Source of the DNA: CAVTJL01 sp963828215
GTDB lineage: Bacteria > Pseudomonadota > Alphaproteobacteria > Geminicoccales > Geminicoccaceae
Assembly (NCBI GenBank): GCA_963828215.1
Contig: CAWHFO010000051.1
Span: forward strand, 310,001 to 374,000
Length of the DNA: 64,000 nucleotides
Reading direction: 5' to 3'
The translations under genes and the position numbers were made by a program. A model generated the notes under the pieces. That model was not told the origin of the DNA and did no database searches. It worked only from the letters and a program-made list of their open reading frames with translations. Positions 1 through 8,438 of the stretch are shown piece by piece. Numbering within the stretch: the first letter of the stretch is position 1; every line of letters begins with the position of its first letter.

Positions 1-392
1 CTGGTGGCGCCGAATCCCGTCGCCGCCACGACCGGGTTCAGATCGCGAAGCTGGCGCAGCGCCTCGTCGGCCTGGCCGGGCTCGGTCAGGGTCAGGACCA
101 CCTGCTCGCCCTGCACGCCGAGCCCGCGATAGCCGATCCGCGCCTGCCGCAGCTTGAGCCGAATGTCGCCTACGAGCGCGTCGAGCTTGTCCTTGACGAG
201 CGCGTTCGTGTCGACCTCGAGCAGGAGGTGCGACCCTCCCTGCAGATCGAGGCCCAGCGTGATCTGCCGCTTGGGCAGCCAATCGGGCAGCTTGCCGAGG
301 AAGGACTGGCTGAAGAAGTTCGGCAGCGTGAACACCACGCCGAGTGCCGCCACCAGGAGGATGAGCCAGATCTGCCAGGTCGAGTAGCGCAT
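1..392 (-). CDS. secD: Protein translocase subunit SecD, N-terminal part (runs off the left edge)
   Basis: SecD is a membrane subunit of the SecDF-YajC complex that uses the proton gradient to help proteins through SecYEG. The 130 residues present start MRYSTWQIW, followed by a hydrophobic first membrane helix (about residues 8-25), then the family motif GLDLQGG near residue 47 and a charged periplasmic stretch. The ATG at 392 leaves only a short gap to yajC, as in the usual yajC-secD-secF order. The C-terminal membrane domain and secF lie outside the window. Confidence 0.93.
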   Translation of the reverse strand, partial: MRYSTWQIWLILLVAALGVVFTLPNFFSQSFLGKLPDWLPKRQITLGLDLQGGSHLLLEVDTNALVKDKLDALVGDIRLKLRQARIGYRGLGVQGEQVVLTLTEPGQADEALRQLRDLNPVVAATGFGAT

Positions 393-410
393 GCGCGAGG
401 ACGCCCGGGA

Positions 411-803
411 TCAGCGCTTGAAGAAGCGCCCGAGGAGGCCGCCGAGACCGCCCAGGCCGCCCAGCCCGGACGCGTTCTGGTTCGCGGCGGGCTGCGGCTT
501 GTTCAGCACGTCCGTGATCGTGCTGCGGGCGACCTTCACCTGGACGCCCTGGGCGATCTCCACCATGGCCATGCCGTCGGCCTCGACCCGCGTCACGCGC
601 CCGACGATGCCGCCGCCGGTGAGGACCTGATCGCCTTTCTTGATGCTGTCGATCAGCTGGCGGTGCTGCTTCATCTTCGTCTGCTGGGGACGGATCAGCA
701 GGAAGTAGAAGACGACGAAGATCAGGACGAGCGGCATCAGCGAGACGAAGAGGTCACCGCCCTGCCCGCCCGCCGCCTGGGCGTAGGCCGGAGAGATCAG
801 CAT
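411..803 (-). CDS. yajC: Preprotein translocase subunit YajC
   Basis: Small single-pass inner membrane protein associated with SecDF. It has 130 residues: a short N-terminus ending PAYAQ, one membrane helix (about 16-35) followed by the family motif LLIRPQQ, a basic stretch KMKQHRQ, the conserved GGGIVGRV, and a Gly/Leu-rich C-terminal tail. Two ATG codons are adjacent at 806 and 803; I chose 803 because the GAGG ribosome site is about 5 bases from it and only 2 from the other. It lies 18 bases upstream of secD, so the two are probably co-transcribed. Confidence 0.92.
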   Translation of the reverse strand: MLISPAYAQAAGGQGGDLFVSLMPLVLIFVVFYFLLIRPQQTKMKQHRQLIDSIKKGDQVLTGGGIVGRVTRVEADGMAMVEIAQGVQVKVARSTITDVLNKPQPAANQNASGLGGLGGLGGLLGRFFKR

Positions 804-969
804 CATGTCCTCGGGACTCTGGTTTCGACCGGTCGGGGCCGGACTATAGGCCGGCCCCGCCTTATTGCAACCTGGACCGGCGGCCCGCCCGCGGCGCCCC
901 CTGGGCTTGCGGCGCGGGCGGAGGCTGGTAGCTTCGCGCCCGTCCGCGAGCCACCCCTTGGAGACCTCG

Positions 970-1833
970 ATGAGCGACGCCGAGCGCGACCCGGCCCTGG
1001 AGCGCATCGCCCAGGCGCTCGAGCGCCTCGCCCCGCCCACGCCACCCATGGCCGATCTGGCCAGCGCGGACGCCTTCGTCTTCGAGGCCGCGGCCGGGGT
1101 GCTCCGCGCGGTTCCGCAGGTGGCCGGCGTGGATCTGGAGCTGCTCTGCGGCATCGACCGCGTCGCCACGATCCTGCTCGACAACACGCGCCGATTCGCC
1201 GTTGGCCTGCCGGCCAACAACGCCCTGCTCTGGGGGGCGCGGGGCATGGGCAAGAGCTCGCTCGTGAAGGCCGCCCACGCCACCGTCAACCGCGAGCGCC
1301 CGGGCGCCCTCCTGCTGGTCGAGGTCCATCGCGAGGACGTCGAGAGCCTGCCGCGCCTGCTCCACCTGCTGGCTCCGAGCGGCCGTCGCTGCCTGCTGTT
1401 CTGCGACGACCTCTCGTTCGATGCCGGCGAGACCTCCTACAAGTCGCTGAAGGCGGTGCTCGAGGGCGGCATCGAGGGGCGGCCGGACAACGTCCTCTTC
1501 TATGCCACCTCCAACCGCCGCCATCTGATGCCGCGTCAGATGATCGAGAACGAGCGCTCGACCGCCATTCACCCGGGCGAATCGGTCGAGGAGAAGGTGT
1601 CCCTCTCCGACCGCTTCGGCCTGTGGCTCGGCTTCCACCCCTGCAGCCAGGAGGTCTATCTGGCGATGATCGAGCGCTACGCCCGGCATTTCGGGCTCGA
1701 CGACGCGCCCGAGGAGGCGCGCCGCGAGGCGCTCGAATGGGCGCAGACGCGGGGCGCAAGATCGGGCCGCGTGGCCTGGCAGTTCATCCAGGATCTGGCC
1801 GGACGGCGGGGCAGGCAGCTCGATGTGCACTGA
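970..1833 (+). CDS. DUF815-family P-loop ATPase
   Basis: A 287-residue ATPase of the DUF815 family (AAA+-like). The Walker A motif GARGMGKSS is at about 89-97 and a Walker B-like stretch CLLFCDDLSF at 141-150; the family motif YATSNRRHL follows. The molecular role of the family is not established. In many Alphaproteobacteria it sits between the LysM/M23 lipoprotein gene and yajC, as here, but on the opposite strand, converging on the lipoprotein gene (15 bases between stops) and divergent from yajC. The ATG follows a GGAGA site. Confidence 0.85.
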   Translation: MSDAERDPALERIAQALERLAPPTPPMADLASADAFVFEAAAGVLRAVPQVAGVDLELLCGIDRVATILLDNTRRFAVGLPANNALLWGARGMGKSSLVKAAHATVNRERPGALLLVEVHREDVESLPRLLHLLAPSGRRCLLFCDDLSFDAGETSYKSLKAVLEGGIEGRPDNVLFYATSNRRHLMPRQMIENERSTAIHPGESVEEKVSLSDRFGLWLGFHPCSQEVYLAMIERYARHFGLDDAPEEARREALEWAQTRGARSGRVAWQFIQDLAGRRGRQLDVH

Positions 1834-1848
1834 GCGGAGGCCGCCCGG

Positions 1849-2922
1849 TCAGGTGCTTCCGGTCGAGGCGACTTGGCGCTGCGGGTCGACGAGATGGGCC
1901 TGGGGGTCGATCGGCCGCGTACCCTCGCGCAGCTCGAAATGCAGCTGCGAGGTCAGGACGGTGCCGGTGGCACCCACCTCGGCGATGACCTGGCCGCGCC
2001 GCACCCTGTCGCCGACCCCGACCTCCAGCCGCTGATTGTGCGCGTAGGTCGTGATGAAGCCGCCCGCGTGGCGAAGGATCAGCATGTTGCCGAAGCCGGC
2101 TATCTGATCGCCCGCATAGACGACGATGCCGCTCTCGGAGGCCCGGACCGGGGTCCCCGCCGGTGCCGCGATGTTGATGCCGTCATTGCGTTGGCCGTTC
2201 GGCTTCTCCCCGAAACGGCCGACCAACCGCCCGGGCACGGGCCAGAGGAAGCCCTTGCCGGAGAGCGCCGGCGGCGTCGCCTCCGAAGCCTCGCGCTGCG
2301 TATCGGCCGACACGGGGGCCGCGGTCGGCCCGGGCATCGGTGACGGCGGCGAGATCATCGGCGTCGCGACTGCCACGACGGTGCCGGCGGGGCGCGCGAC
2401 AGGGGGCGGCACCGGATCGAGGGTCGCGACCGTGACCGCGCCCGACGCCGAGGCCGTCTCGGGAGGTGGCGGGGCGCTCGACCGCTCCCGGGCCGTGTAC
2501 GCCCGTGGCGACGATGCCGGCACCGCGCCATTCCCCGACGCCTCCGCCATCCGGGTCCGAGAAGCCACCGGTATCGGCGCGGGCTCGGGGATCGTCATCA
2601 CCTGGCCGGCGTAGATCCGATAGGGACGCCCCAATCGGTTCGCATCGACCAGTGCCGTTTGGCTCACGCCATATTTCTTGGCGAGCAGCGAAACACTCTC
2701 GCCGGGCATCACGACGTGACGCGTCCGGCCCGAGGCATCGATGTCGACGAGACTGGTCCCGGCCCGCGCCCTGGCCTCGGCACCGGCCCGGGCGCGCGCC
2801 TCGAGCCAGGTCTGATTGCCGCTCATCTGCACCGGACGGTAGTCCGTGCACGCGGCGACAAACCCCAGCGCCGCCAGCAGCCCGAGCCGAACCACCACGG
2901 TCACGTGGCATGTCCCCCTCAT
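1849..2922 (-). CDS. LysM / M23-like envelope lipoprotein (NlpD-like)
   Basis: A 357-residue probable outer-membrane lipoprotein. A hydrophobic signal ends in the lipobox-like VAAC with Cys25. One LysM peptidoglycan-binding domain spans about 69-113 (PGESVSLLAKKYGV to MTIPEP). A long Pro/Ala/Thr-rich linker leads to a LytM/M23 fold at about 220-350. The usual zinc ligands in HxGxD are replaced (RNDGINIAAP), although LHFELREG keeps its histidine. It is therefore probably a degenerate LytM factor that activates amidases, like NlpD/EnvC, rather than an active peptidase. It follows surE; the pcm gene often found between them is absent. Confidence 0.85.
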   Translation of the reverse strand: MRGTCHVTVVVRLGLLAALGFVAACTDYRPVQMSGNQTWLEARARAGAEARARAGTSLVDIDASGRTRHVVMPGESVSLLAKKYGVSQTALVDANRLGRPYRIYAGQVMTIPEPAPIPVASRTRMAEASGNGAVPASSPRAYTARERSSAPPPPETASASGAVTVATLDPVPPPVARPAGTVVAVATPMISPPSPMPGPTAAPVSADTQREASEATPPALSGKGFLWPVPGRLVGRFGEKPNGQRNDGINIAAPAGTPVRASESGIVVYAGDQIAGFGNMLILRHAGGFITTYAHNQRLEVGVGDRVRRGQVIAEVGATGTVLTSQLHFELREGTRPIDPQAHLVDPQRQVASTGST

Positions 2923-3055
2923 GGTGGCAGCCTAGCCCGCCGGCCCGCCTCCGATCAAGCAGCACGGAGCCACACCCCGGCAGTTTACTGAAAAGAGGCC
3001 GACCAACTGGCTCGAAGTATCGTCCGGCGCTTAGCGCTTGATTTGGGAGAAGCCT

Positions 3056-3861
3056 CTAAGGTGATACATTACTGCAGGTTCTCGTCGATATCTCTTCGGC
3101 GACAACGCTCAGGGGCCCGAAGCTCGCATCGTGGGTCATGTCGAGGTGGATCGGCGTGACCGCCACATAGCCCTGCTCGATGGCCGCCAGATCGGTTCCC
3201 GGCTGGACCTCGGCATGCTCCTTGACGGCGCCGATCCAGAGATAGGCCTCGCCTCGCGGGTCGTGCCGCTCGACGATCTCGTCGCCGAGCTTGCGCTTGC
3301 CTTGCCGGGCCAACCGAACGCCCCGCACGCTCCCGCGACACGGTCGGGAAAGTTCACGTTGACGAGCACGTCCTCGGCCCAAGGGGTTGCCACGAGCCGA
3401 CGAATGAGAGGCAGGGCGAACGTCTCGGCGGTCGCCCATTTGATGGCGCTGCGATCGCCGCAGACCTGGGACAGGGCGATCGAGCGAACCTTGAAGAGGG
3501 TCGCCTCCATGGCCGCGGCGATGGTTCCCGAGTAGGTCACGTCCTCGCCGAGATTGCCGCCGTGATTGATCCCCGAGAGGACGAGGTCGACCGCCTTGTC
3601 GGGGATCAGCCGCTGCAGGCCCACGAGGACGCAATCGGTCGGCGTGCCGTCTACGGCGAAGTGGCGCTCGTCCAGACCGCGCACGCGCAGCGGGCGGCGC
3701 AGCGTCAGGGAATGCCCGGCACCGCTGTGATTGCTCTCCGGCGCCACGACCCAGACATCCTCGCTGATGTCGCGGGCGATGGCCTCGAGGACCTTGATGC
3801 CGTGCGCGGCGATCCCGTCGTCATTGGTGACGAGGATCCTCAGAGCCCTCGGGTCAGTCAT
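3056..3861 (-). CDS. surE: 5'/3'-nucleotidase SurE (frame break near 3330)
   Basis: SurE is a metal-dependent nucleotidase / survival protein. The first part reads MTDPRALRILVTNDDG, then APESNHSGAGHSL, GTPTDCV and SGINHGGNLG, all family hallmarks, with metal ligands in NDDG and the Asn of GINHG. After VNFPDRVAGA the frame changes by one missing base (about 3326-3331) and continues RGVRLARQGKRKLGDEI, then GTDLAAIEQGYVAVTP. Restoring one base gives about 268 residues, normal for the family. The ATG at 3861 overlaps the serS stop by 8 bases. A real inactivating mutation cannot be excluded, but an indel error is more likely. Confidence 0.85.
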
Positions 3862-5134
3862 GAGGCACCAGCCGCTCGACGCCGCCGACATAGGGACGCA
3901 GCGCCGCCGGGACCGTGACCGAGCCGTCGGCCTGCTGGAAATTCTCCAGGATCGCCACCAGGGCGCGCCCGACCGCGAGAGCCGAGCCGTTCAGCGTGTG
4001 CACGAAGCGCGTTCCCTTCCCGCCCTCCGGCCGATACCGGGCGTTCATCCGCCGCGCCTGGAAGTCGCCGCAGGTCGAGCAGGACGAGATCTCCCGGTAG
4101 GCGTTCTGGCCCGGCAGCCAGACCTCCAGGTCGTGCGTTCTCCGGGCGCTGAAGCCGGTGTCGCCGGCGCAGAGGGTGACCACCCGGTAGGGAAGCTTCA
4201 GGCGCTCGAGCACGGCCTCGGCGCATCCCGTCATGCGGGCCTGCTCGGCCTCGGACTGCTCGGGCGTGGTGATGCTGACGAGCTCGATCTTGTGGAACTG
4301 ATGGACGCGGATGATGCCCTTGGTGTCGCGCCCCGCGGCGCCGGCCTCCGACCTGAAGCAGGGTGTCCAGGCCGTGAGCCTCAGCGGCAGATCCGCCTCG
4401 TCGAGGATCTCGCCCCGGACGAGGTTGGTGAGCGGGACCTCGGCCGTCGGGATCAGCCAGAGGCCGGTGGTGGTGCGGAACAGGTCCTCGGCGAACTTGG
4501 GCAGCTGGCCCGTGCCGAAGACGGCCTCGTCCCGGACGAGGTAGGGGACGTCGACCTCGGTGTAGCCGTGCTCCTCCACCTGCATGTCGAGCATGAGCTG
4601 GGCGAGGCCCCGCTGCAGCCGGGCGAGCGGGCCGCGCAGGACCGCGAAGCGGGCACCCGACAGCCGGGCAGCGCCCTCGAGGTCGAGGCCCAGGCGACGG
4701 CCGACCTCGTCGTGCGGCAGCGGCGCGAAGGCGAAGGAAGGCGGCTGGCCGACGGTCCGCTCGACTCGGCCCATGCTCTCGTCGAGGCCGTCCGGCACGT
4801 CATCCGCGAGGATGTTCGGATAGCCGGCGAGCAGCCCGTCGAGCCGGGCCTGGATCTCGCGGAGGCGCTCCTCGCCCCGCTGGACCCCCTCCTTGAGCCG
4901 GGCGACCTCGGCCATCGAGGCCTCGGCGCGAGCCTCGTCCCCTGCCCGCTTCGCGAGGCCGATCTCCCTGGAGAGCCGATTGCGCTCGGCCTGGTCCTGC
5001 TGGAGCGCGGTCTCGAGCGCGCGGCGCTCCTCGTCGACCGCGACAATGGCGGACGCCCCGGGCTTCGCACCACGGCGAGCGAGGGCGCGATCGAGAAGGT
5101 CGGGGCTCTCGCGAACCCACTTCAAGTCGAGCAC
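3854..5134 (-). CDS. serS: Seryl-tRNA synthetase
   Basis: Cytoplasmic class II synthetase that charges tRNA-Ser. It has 426 residues: an N-terminal coiled-coil arm (about 25-105, rich in Glu/Arg) and a catalytic core with TAEVPLTNLV, FRSEAGAAG (motif 2), SSCSTCGDFQARR and NGSALAVGRAL (motif 3). The start MLDLKWVRE matches the family N-terminus. It sits between tatC and surE, as in many Alphaproteobacteria. The coding frame is intact. Confidence 0.95.
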   Translation of the reverse strand: MLDLKWVRESPDLLDRALARRGAKPGASAIVAVDEERRALETALQQDQAERNRLSREIGLAKRAGDEARAEASMAEVARLKEGVQRGEERLREIQARLDGLLAGYPNILADDVPDGLDESMGRVERTVGQPPSFAFAPLPHDEVGRRLGLDLEGAARLSGARFAVLRGPLARLQRGLAQLMLDMQVEEHGYTEVDVPYLVRDEAVFGTGQLPKFAEDLFRTTTGLWLIPTAEVPLTNLVRGEILDEADLPLRLTAWTPCFRSEAGAAGRDTKGIIRVHQFHKIELVSITTPEQSEAEQARMTGCAEAVLERLKLPYRVVTLCAGDTGFSARRTHDLEVWLPGQNAYREISSCSTCGDFQARRMNARYRPEGGKGTRFVHTLNGSALAVGRALVAILENFQQADGSVTVPAALRPYVGGVERLVPHD

Positions 5135-5194
5135 GGGACGTCATCCCAAAGAAGCGGAACCGGTCATCGACGGCCGGCGCGGGCCGCGACCTCG

Positions 5195-5995
5195 TCAATC
5201 CTGGCTGCCATCCTCCGCCGATGCCGCGGCTTCCGCCTCGCGCCGGCCCTTCTCGACCCGCTTCACGAGGAAGATCGAGATCTCGTAGAGCAGCAGGAGG
5301 GGAATCGCGAGCGCGGTCTGGCTGATCACGTCGGGCGGCGTGATGATGGCGGCGGCGATGAACACCCCGACGATGGCGTAGCGGCGATTGCGGGTCAGCG
5401 CGTCGGCGCTGAGGATACCGACCTTGCCCAGCAGGGTCAGCGCCACGGGCAGCTCGAAGGCGAGACCGAAGGCGAAGATCAGCTTCATGACGAGATCGAG
5501 ATATTCCGCGACCCGCGGCTCGAGCTCGATGGGCAGCATGTTGGGCCCGCCATGCGTCTCGAAGCTGACGAAGAACCGCCAGGCGAGCGGGAAGACGACA
5601 TAGTAGGCGAAGGCGCCGCCGATGAAGAACAGCACCGGGGTCGCGGCCAGGAAGGGCAGCAGCGCCTGCTTCTCGCGCCGATAGAGGCCGGGGGCGATGA
5701 AGAGCCAGAGCTGGCAGGCCACGAACGGGAACGTGATGAACGCGCCGGCGAAGAAGGCGACCCGGACGTAGGTGAAGAAGGCCTCGGTCAGGCCTGTGTA
5801 GATCATCCGGCGGCCGGTCTGGCCCTCGTAGATGTGGGCCAGCGGCTCGACCAGGAACTGATAGATGTGCGACGAGAAGGCGTAGCAGACGAGGAATCCC
5901 GCCACGAGGGCGATCGCCGAGTAGACCAGCCTGTTGCGCAGCTCGAGCAGATGATCGAGCAGCGGCATCTCACGATCGTCGATGTCCTTGATCAC
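5195..5995 (-). CDS. tatC: Sec-independent translocase TatC
   Basis: TatC is the six-helix membrane subunit that recognises twin-arginine signal peptides. The 266-residue protein begins MIKDIDDREMPLLDHLLELR, containing the conserved PLLxHLxELR motif, then shows hydrophobic helices with the conserved FTYVRVAFF segment after the first periplasmic loop, and ends in a charged tail. The ATG is 4 bases after the tatB stop, indicating translational coupling. At least two products in this window carry Tat-type signals (the sugar-binding protein at 45247-46290 and, possibly, the small protein at 55088-55366). Confidence 0.95.
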   Translation of the reverse strand: MIKDIDDREMPLLDHLLELRNRLVYSAIALVAGFLVCYAFSSHIYQFLVEPLAHIYEGQTGRRMIYTGLTEAFFTYVRVAFFAGAFITFPFVACQLWLFIAPGLYRREKQALLPFLAATPVLFFIGGAFAYYVVFPLAWRFFVSFETHGGPNMLPIELEPRVAEYLDLVMKLIFAFGLAFELPVALTLLGKVGILSADALTRNRRYAIVGVFIAAAIITPPDVISQTALAIPLLLLYEISIFLVKRVEKGRREAEAAASAEDGSQD

Positions 5996-5998
5996 GGC

Positions 5999-6496
5999 TC
6001 AGCTCTTTTGAACGACATCGACCGCATGCTCTTCCGCGGTCCCGCCCCGGCCGGCCGGGGCGGGCATTGCGGCCGGAGGCTCTAGCTGCGCGGCCTCGGC
6101 AGGCGACTCGACCGCGGCCGGCGCGGCGACGGCCTCCACGGGCGGAGCGGGCGACAGGCCGGCCTCGAGCCCCGGCGACTCGGGCGGCGTCACCGCCGGC
6201 GCGTCGAGGTTCCTGACGTCCAGCGCCTTCTCCATCTCCCCGCCGGGATCGACCGTGTCCCGGATGGTCTGGGCCAGCCCGGTCCGCTGGACCTTCTGCA
6301 GCTCGCTCTTGATGTCGTCGAGCTCGGCCTCGCGCGCCATGTCCTCGAGCGACCGCTGGAACTCGCGGGCCATCGAGCGGGCCTTGCCGCTCCACTTGCC
6401 GATCTGCCGAGCCACCTTGGGCAGGTCCTTCGGCCCGATGACGATGAGCGCCACCAGGAGGATGACGCCCATCTCGGACCAGCCGATATCGAACAT
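5999..6496 (-). CDS. tatB: Sec-independent translocase TatB
   Basis: A 165-residue protein starting MFDIGWSEMGVILLVALIVIG, with the typical TatB N-terminus (Glu8 in the membrane helix), the hinge GPKDLPKVAR, a long amphipathic helix and an acidic/Pro/Ala-rich tail. Length and the long cytoplasmic tail favour TatB over TatA. The ATG at 6496 was chosen because it matches the conserved MFDIG start; an upstream extension would be unlike the family. tatA, normally just upstream, is not here. Confidence 0.92.
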   Translation of the reverse strand: MFDIGWSEMGVILLVALIVIGPKDLPKVARQIGKWSGKARSMAREFQRSLEDMAREAELDDIKSELQKVQRTGLAQTIRDTVDPGGEMEKALDVRNLDAPAVTPPESPGLEAGLSPAPPVEAVAAPAAVESPAEAAQLEPPAAMPAPAGRGGTAEEHAVDVVQKS

Positions 6497-6784
6497 CCGA
6501 TCCGCTCCCGACGGGCCCCGGAGCGGCCAGTCCCGCACCGTCCCCGTCCTGCTCCAGCCTCGGTCCCGCGGCGCGCCCGAGCCTCCGGGCGACCGGCCCT
6601 GGCCCCTCACCACTCCGCGAGGTCTTCAGCGCTCCTGGCCCGCAGCGCCGTCGGCGAAGACGATCACGGACATCGGCCCCGGTCCCGCCTCACCCGGCGG
6701 AGCGACCCACGCCGACACGATGCCCGGGCGGCCTGCAAATCTTGCAGAAACGACGCGCCGGCGCAACGCCGGGACCCCGGCGCC
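6497..6784. other. Non-coding gap where tatA would be expected; two small hairpins
   Basis: No credible reading frame on either strand; in particular no TatA-like N-terminus on the minus strand. Two inverted repeats lie near the end of the ABC ATPase gene: CGCCGGG/CCCGGCG (6767-6773 and 6776-6782) and CTGCAA/TTGCAG (6733-6738 and 6742-6747). They could end the ATPase transcript, but no T-run follows either on the minus strand. Confidence 0.5.
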
Positions 6785-7855
6785 TCAGCCCGCGGCGGGG
6801 TACACGAAGACATGGCGCGGGTCCAGGTCGATCTCCACCTCATCACCCACTTCGGCGCCATCGGGGCGTACCTCGCGGACGCAGAAGGCCGCTCCATCGG
6901 CCAGCCTTATCCGCACCGAGCGCGAGGGGCCCAGGTCGCGGCGGCCGATCACCCGGGCCCGTGGCCCCGCTCCGGCGCCGGCCGGCCTCAGCCGCAGGGC
7001 CTCCGGCCGCGCCACGAGGTCCACGATCAGGCCCTCGGCGAGGCCCGCCGCCGGCACCGGGCCCAGCACGGTCTCGACCCTCCCTCCGGCGACCCGACCA
7101 CGGAACCGGTGAGCCGGCCCGAAGAAGCCCGCGACGAAGGGATCGACGGGCCGGGCATAGAGCTCGGCCGGCACACCGCTTTGAACGATCCGCCCCTCGT
7201 GCATGACATGCAGCCGATCGCCCACCTGGACCGCCTCCTCGGGATCGTGGGTGACGAGCAGGGTGGGCGTGCCGCTGTCGCGCAGGACGCCAAGAATGTC
7301 CTCCCGAAGCGGGCCGCGGAGGCCGGTATCGAGAGCCGAGAAGGCCTCGTCCAGGAGCACGAGATCGGGCTCCGGCGCCAGCGCCCGAGCGAGGGCCACC
7401 CGCTGCTGCTCGCCGCCCGAAAGCGTGTCGGGAAAGGCCCGGGCATGCGCGCTCATGGCGACGCGCGCGAGCAAGGCCCCGACCCGCGCGGCGCGGCCGC
7501 CGCGGTCCCGCCGCCTCAGCCCGAAGGCCACGTTCTCCTCGACGGTGAGATGAGGAAAGAGCGCGAAGTCCTGGAACATCAGGCCCACGCGCCGCCTCTC
7601 GGGCGGCAGGGAGACACCCGGCCCGGCGACGAGGCGGCCGGCGATCAGGACGCGGCCTTCCCGCACCTCCTCGAGGCCGGCGACGAGCCGCAACGTCGTG
7701 CTCTTCCCGCAGCCCGAAGCCCCGACGAGGCAATGGACCTCCCCGCGCGGCAGATGCAGAGACACGTCTTCCAGGACCCGGCGAGGGCCATAGCGATGCC
7801 CGAGGCCCTGGACCTGCAGGCCCGCCTCGTCCCGCCCGACACACTGTCCTGCCAT
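6785..7855 (-). CDS. ABC transporter ATP-binding protein, ferric-iron / FbpC type
   Basis: A 356-residue cytoplasmic ATPase. Walker A GASGCGKST is at about 48-56, the Q-loop FQDFALFPHL near 94, the signature LSGGEQQR near 143, Walker B DLVLLDEAFSALD near 163, and the H-loop THD after it. A C-terminal TOBE-like region (about 250-350) places it with the FbpC/PotA group of importers. The short H-loop-to-end layout and the sequence around the Q-loop favour an iron importer; this is inference. No permease or binding-protein gene is adjacent, so it is an orphan in the scp-tat block. Confidence 0.8.
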   Translation of the reverse strand: MAGQCVGRDEAGLQVQGLGHRYGPRRVLEDVSLHLPRGEVHCLVGASGCGKSTTLRLVAGLEEVREGRVLIAGRLVAGPGVSLPPERRRVGLMFQDFALFPHLTVEENVAFGLRRRDRGGRAARVGALLARVAMSAHARAFPDTLSGGEQQRVALARALAPEPDLVLLDEAFSALDTGLRGPLREDILGVLRDSGTPTLLVTHDPEEAVQVGDRLHVMHEGRIVQSGVPAELYARPVDPFVAGFFGPAHRFRGRVAGGRVETVLGPVPAAGLAEGLIVDLVARPEALRLRPAGAGAGPRARVIGRRDLGPSRSVRIRLADGAAFCVREVRPDGAEVGDEVEIDLDPRHVFVYPAAG

Positions 7856-7895
7856 GGGAGCCTCGCCGTGCGTCAGCCCGGAACGGGCGCCGCCT

Positions 7896-8438
7896 CTAGC
7901 CCTCGCCCTCGCCTTCGATCCTGAACAGCCCGGCGGCCTCGAGCTCCTCCAGGCGCGGCAGATCGCCCAGGGACGCGAGGCCGAAATGGTCGAGAAAGGC
8001 CGGCGTGGTGACCCAGGTGACCGGCCGGCCGGGCGTCTCGCGCCGGCCCCGGGGCGCCACGAAGCCCGCCTCGACCAGCACGTCGAGCGTGCCCTTGGCC
8101 AGGGTCACGCCCCGCGCGGCCTCGATCTCGGCCCGCGTCACGGGCTGCTGGTAGGCGACGATCGCCAGCGCCTCCAGGGCCGCCTTGCCGAGCCGGCGCG
8201 TCGGGCGGACCACGCGCGTAAGATGGGGTGCCAGCTCCGGGGCGGTGCGCAGGGCCCAGCCGCGGGACTGGCGCTCGAGCCGGACGCCGCGCCCGGCATA
8301 GTCCAGCCGCAGCCGCTCGAGGCAGTCGCGGGCAGTGCCCAGCCCGCCCAGCACCGCCTGGATCTCGCTCTCGCTCAACGGCTCGCTCGAGGCGAAGAGC
8401 AGCGCCTCGACGATGAAGCGGGGATCGACCTCGCTCAT
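7896..8438 (-). CDS. scpB: Segregation and condensation protein B
   Basis: ScpB forms the Smc-ScpA-ScpB complex that compacts and separates chromosomes. It has 180 residues built as two winged-helix domains; the family segments IVEALLFASSEPLS, ALEALAIVAYQQPVTRAEIE and RGV are clear, as is the GRPVTWVTTPAFLDHFGL stretch. The ATG overlaps the scpA stop by 4 bases (ATGA), typical of a coupled scpAB pair. Confidence 0.93.
   Translation of the reverse strand: MSEVDPRFIVEALLFASSEPLSESEIQAVLGGLGTARDCLERLRLDYAGRGVRLERQSRGWALRTAPELAPHLTRVVRPTRRLGKAALEALAIVAYQQPVTRAEIEAARGVTLAKGTLDVLVEAGFVAPRGRRETPGRPVTWVTTPAFLDHFGLASLGDLPRLEELEAAGLFRIEGEGEG

Noticed and set aside
3731..6085. 784-residue open frame on the plus strand
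   Set aside because: It is the antisense of serS and tatC; both are unmistakable on the minus strand, and the plus frame is open only because of the high GC content.
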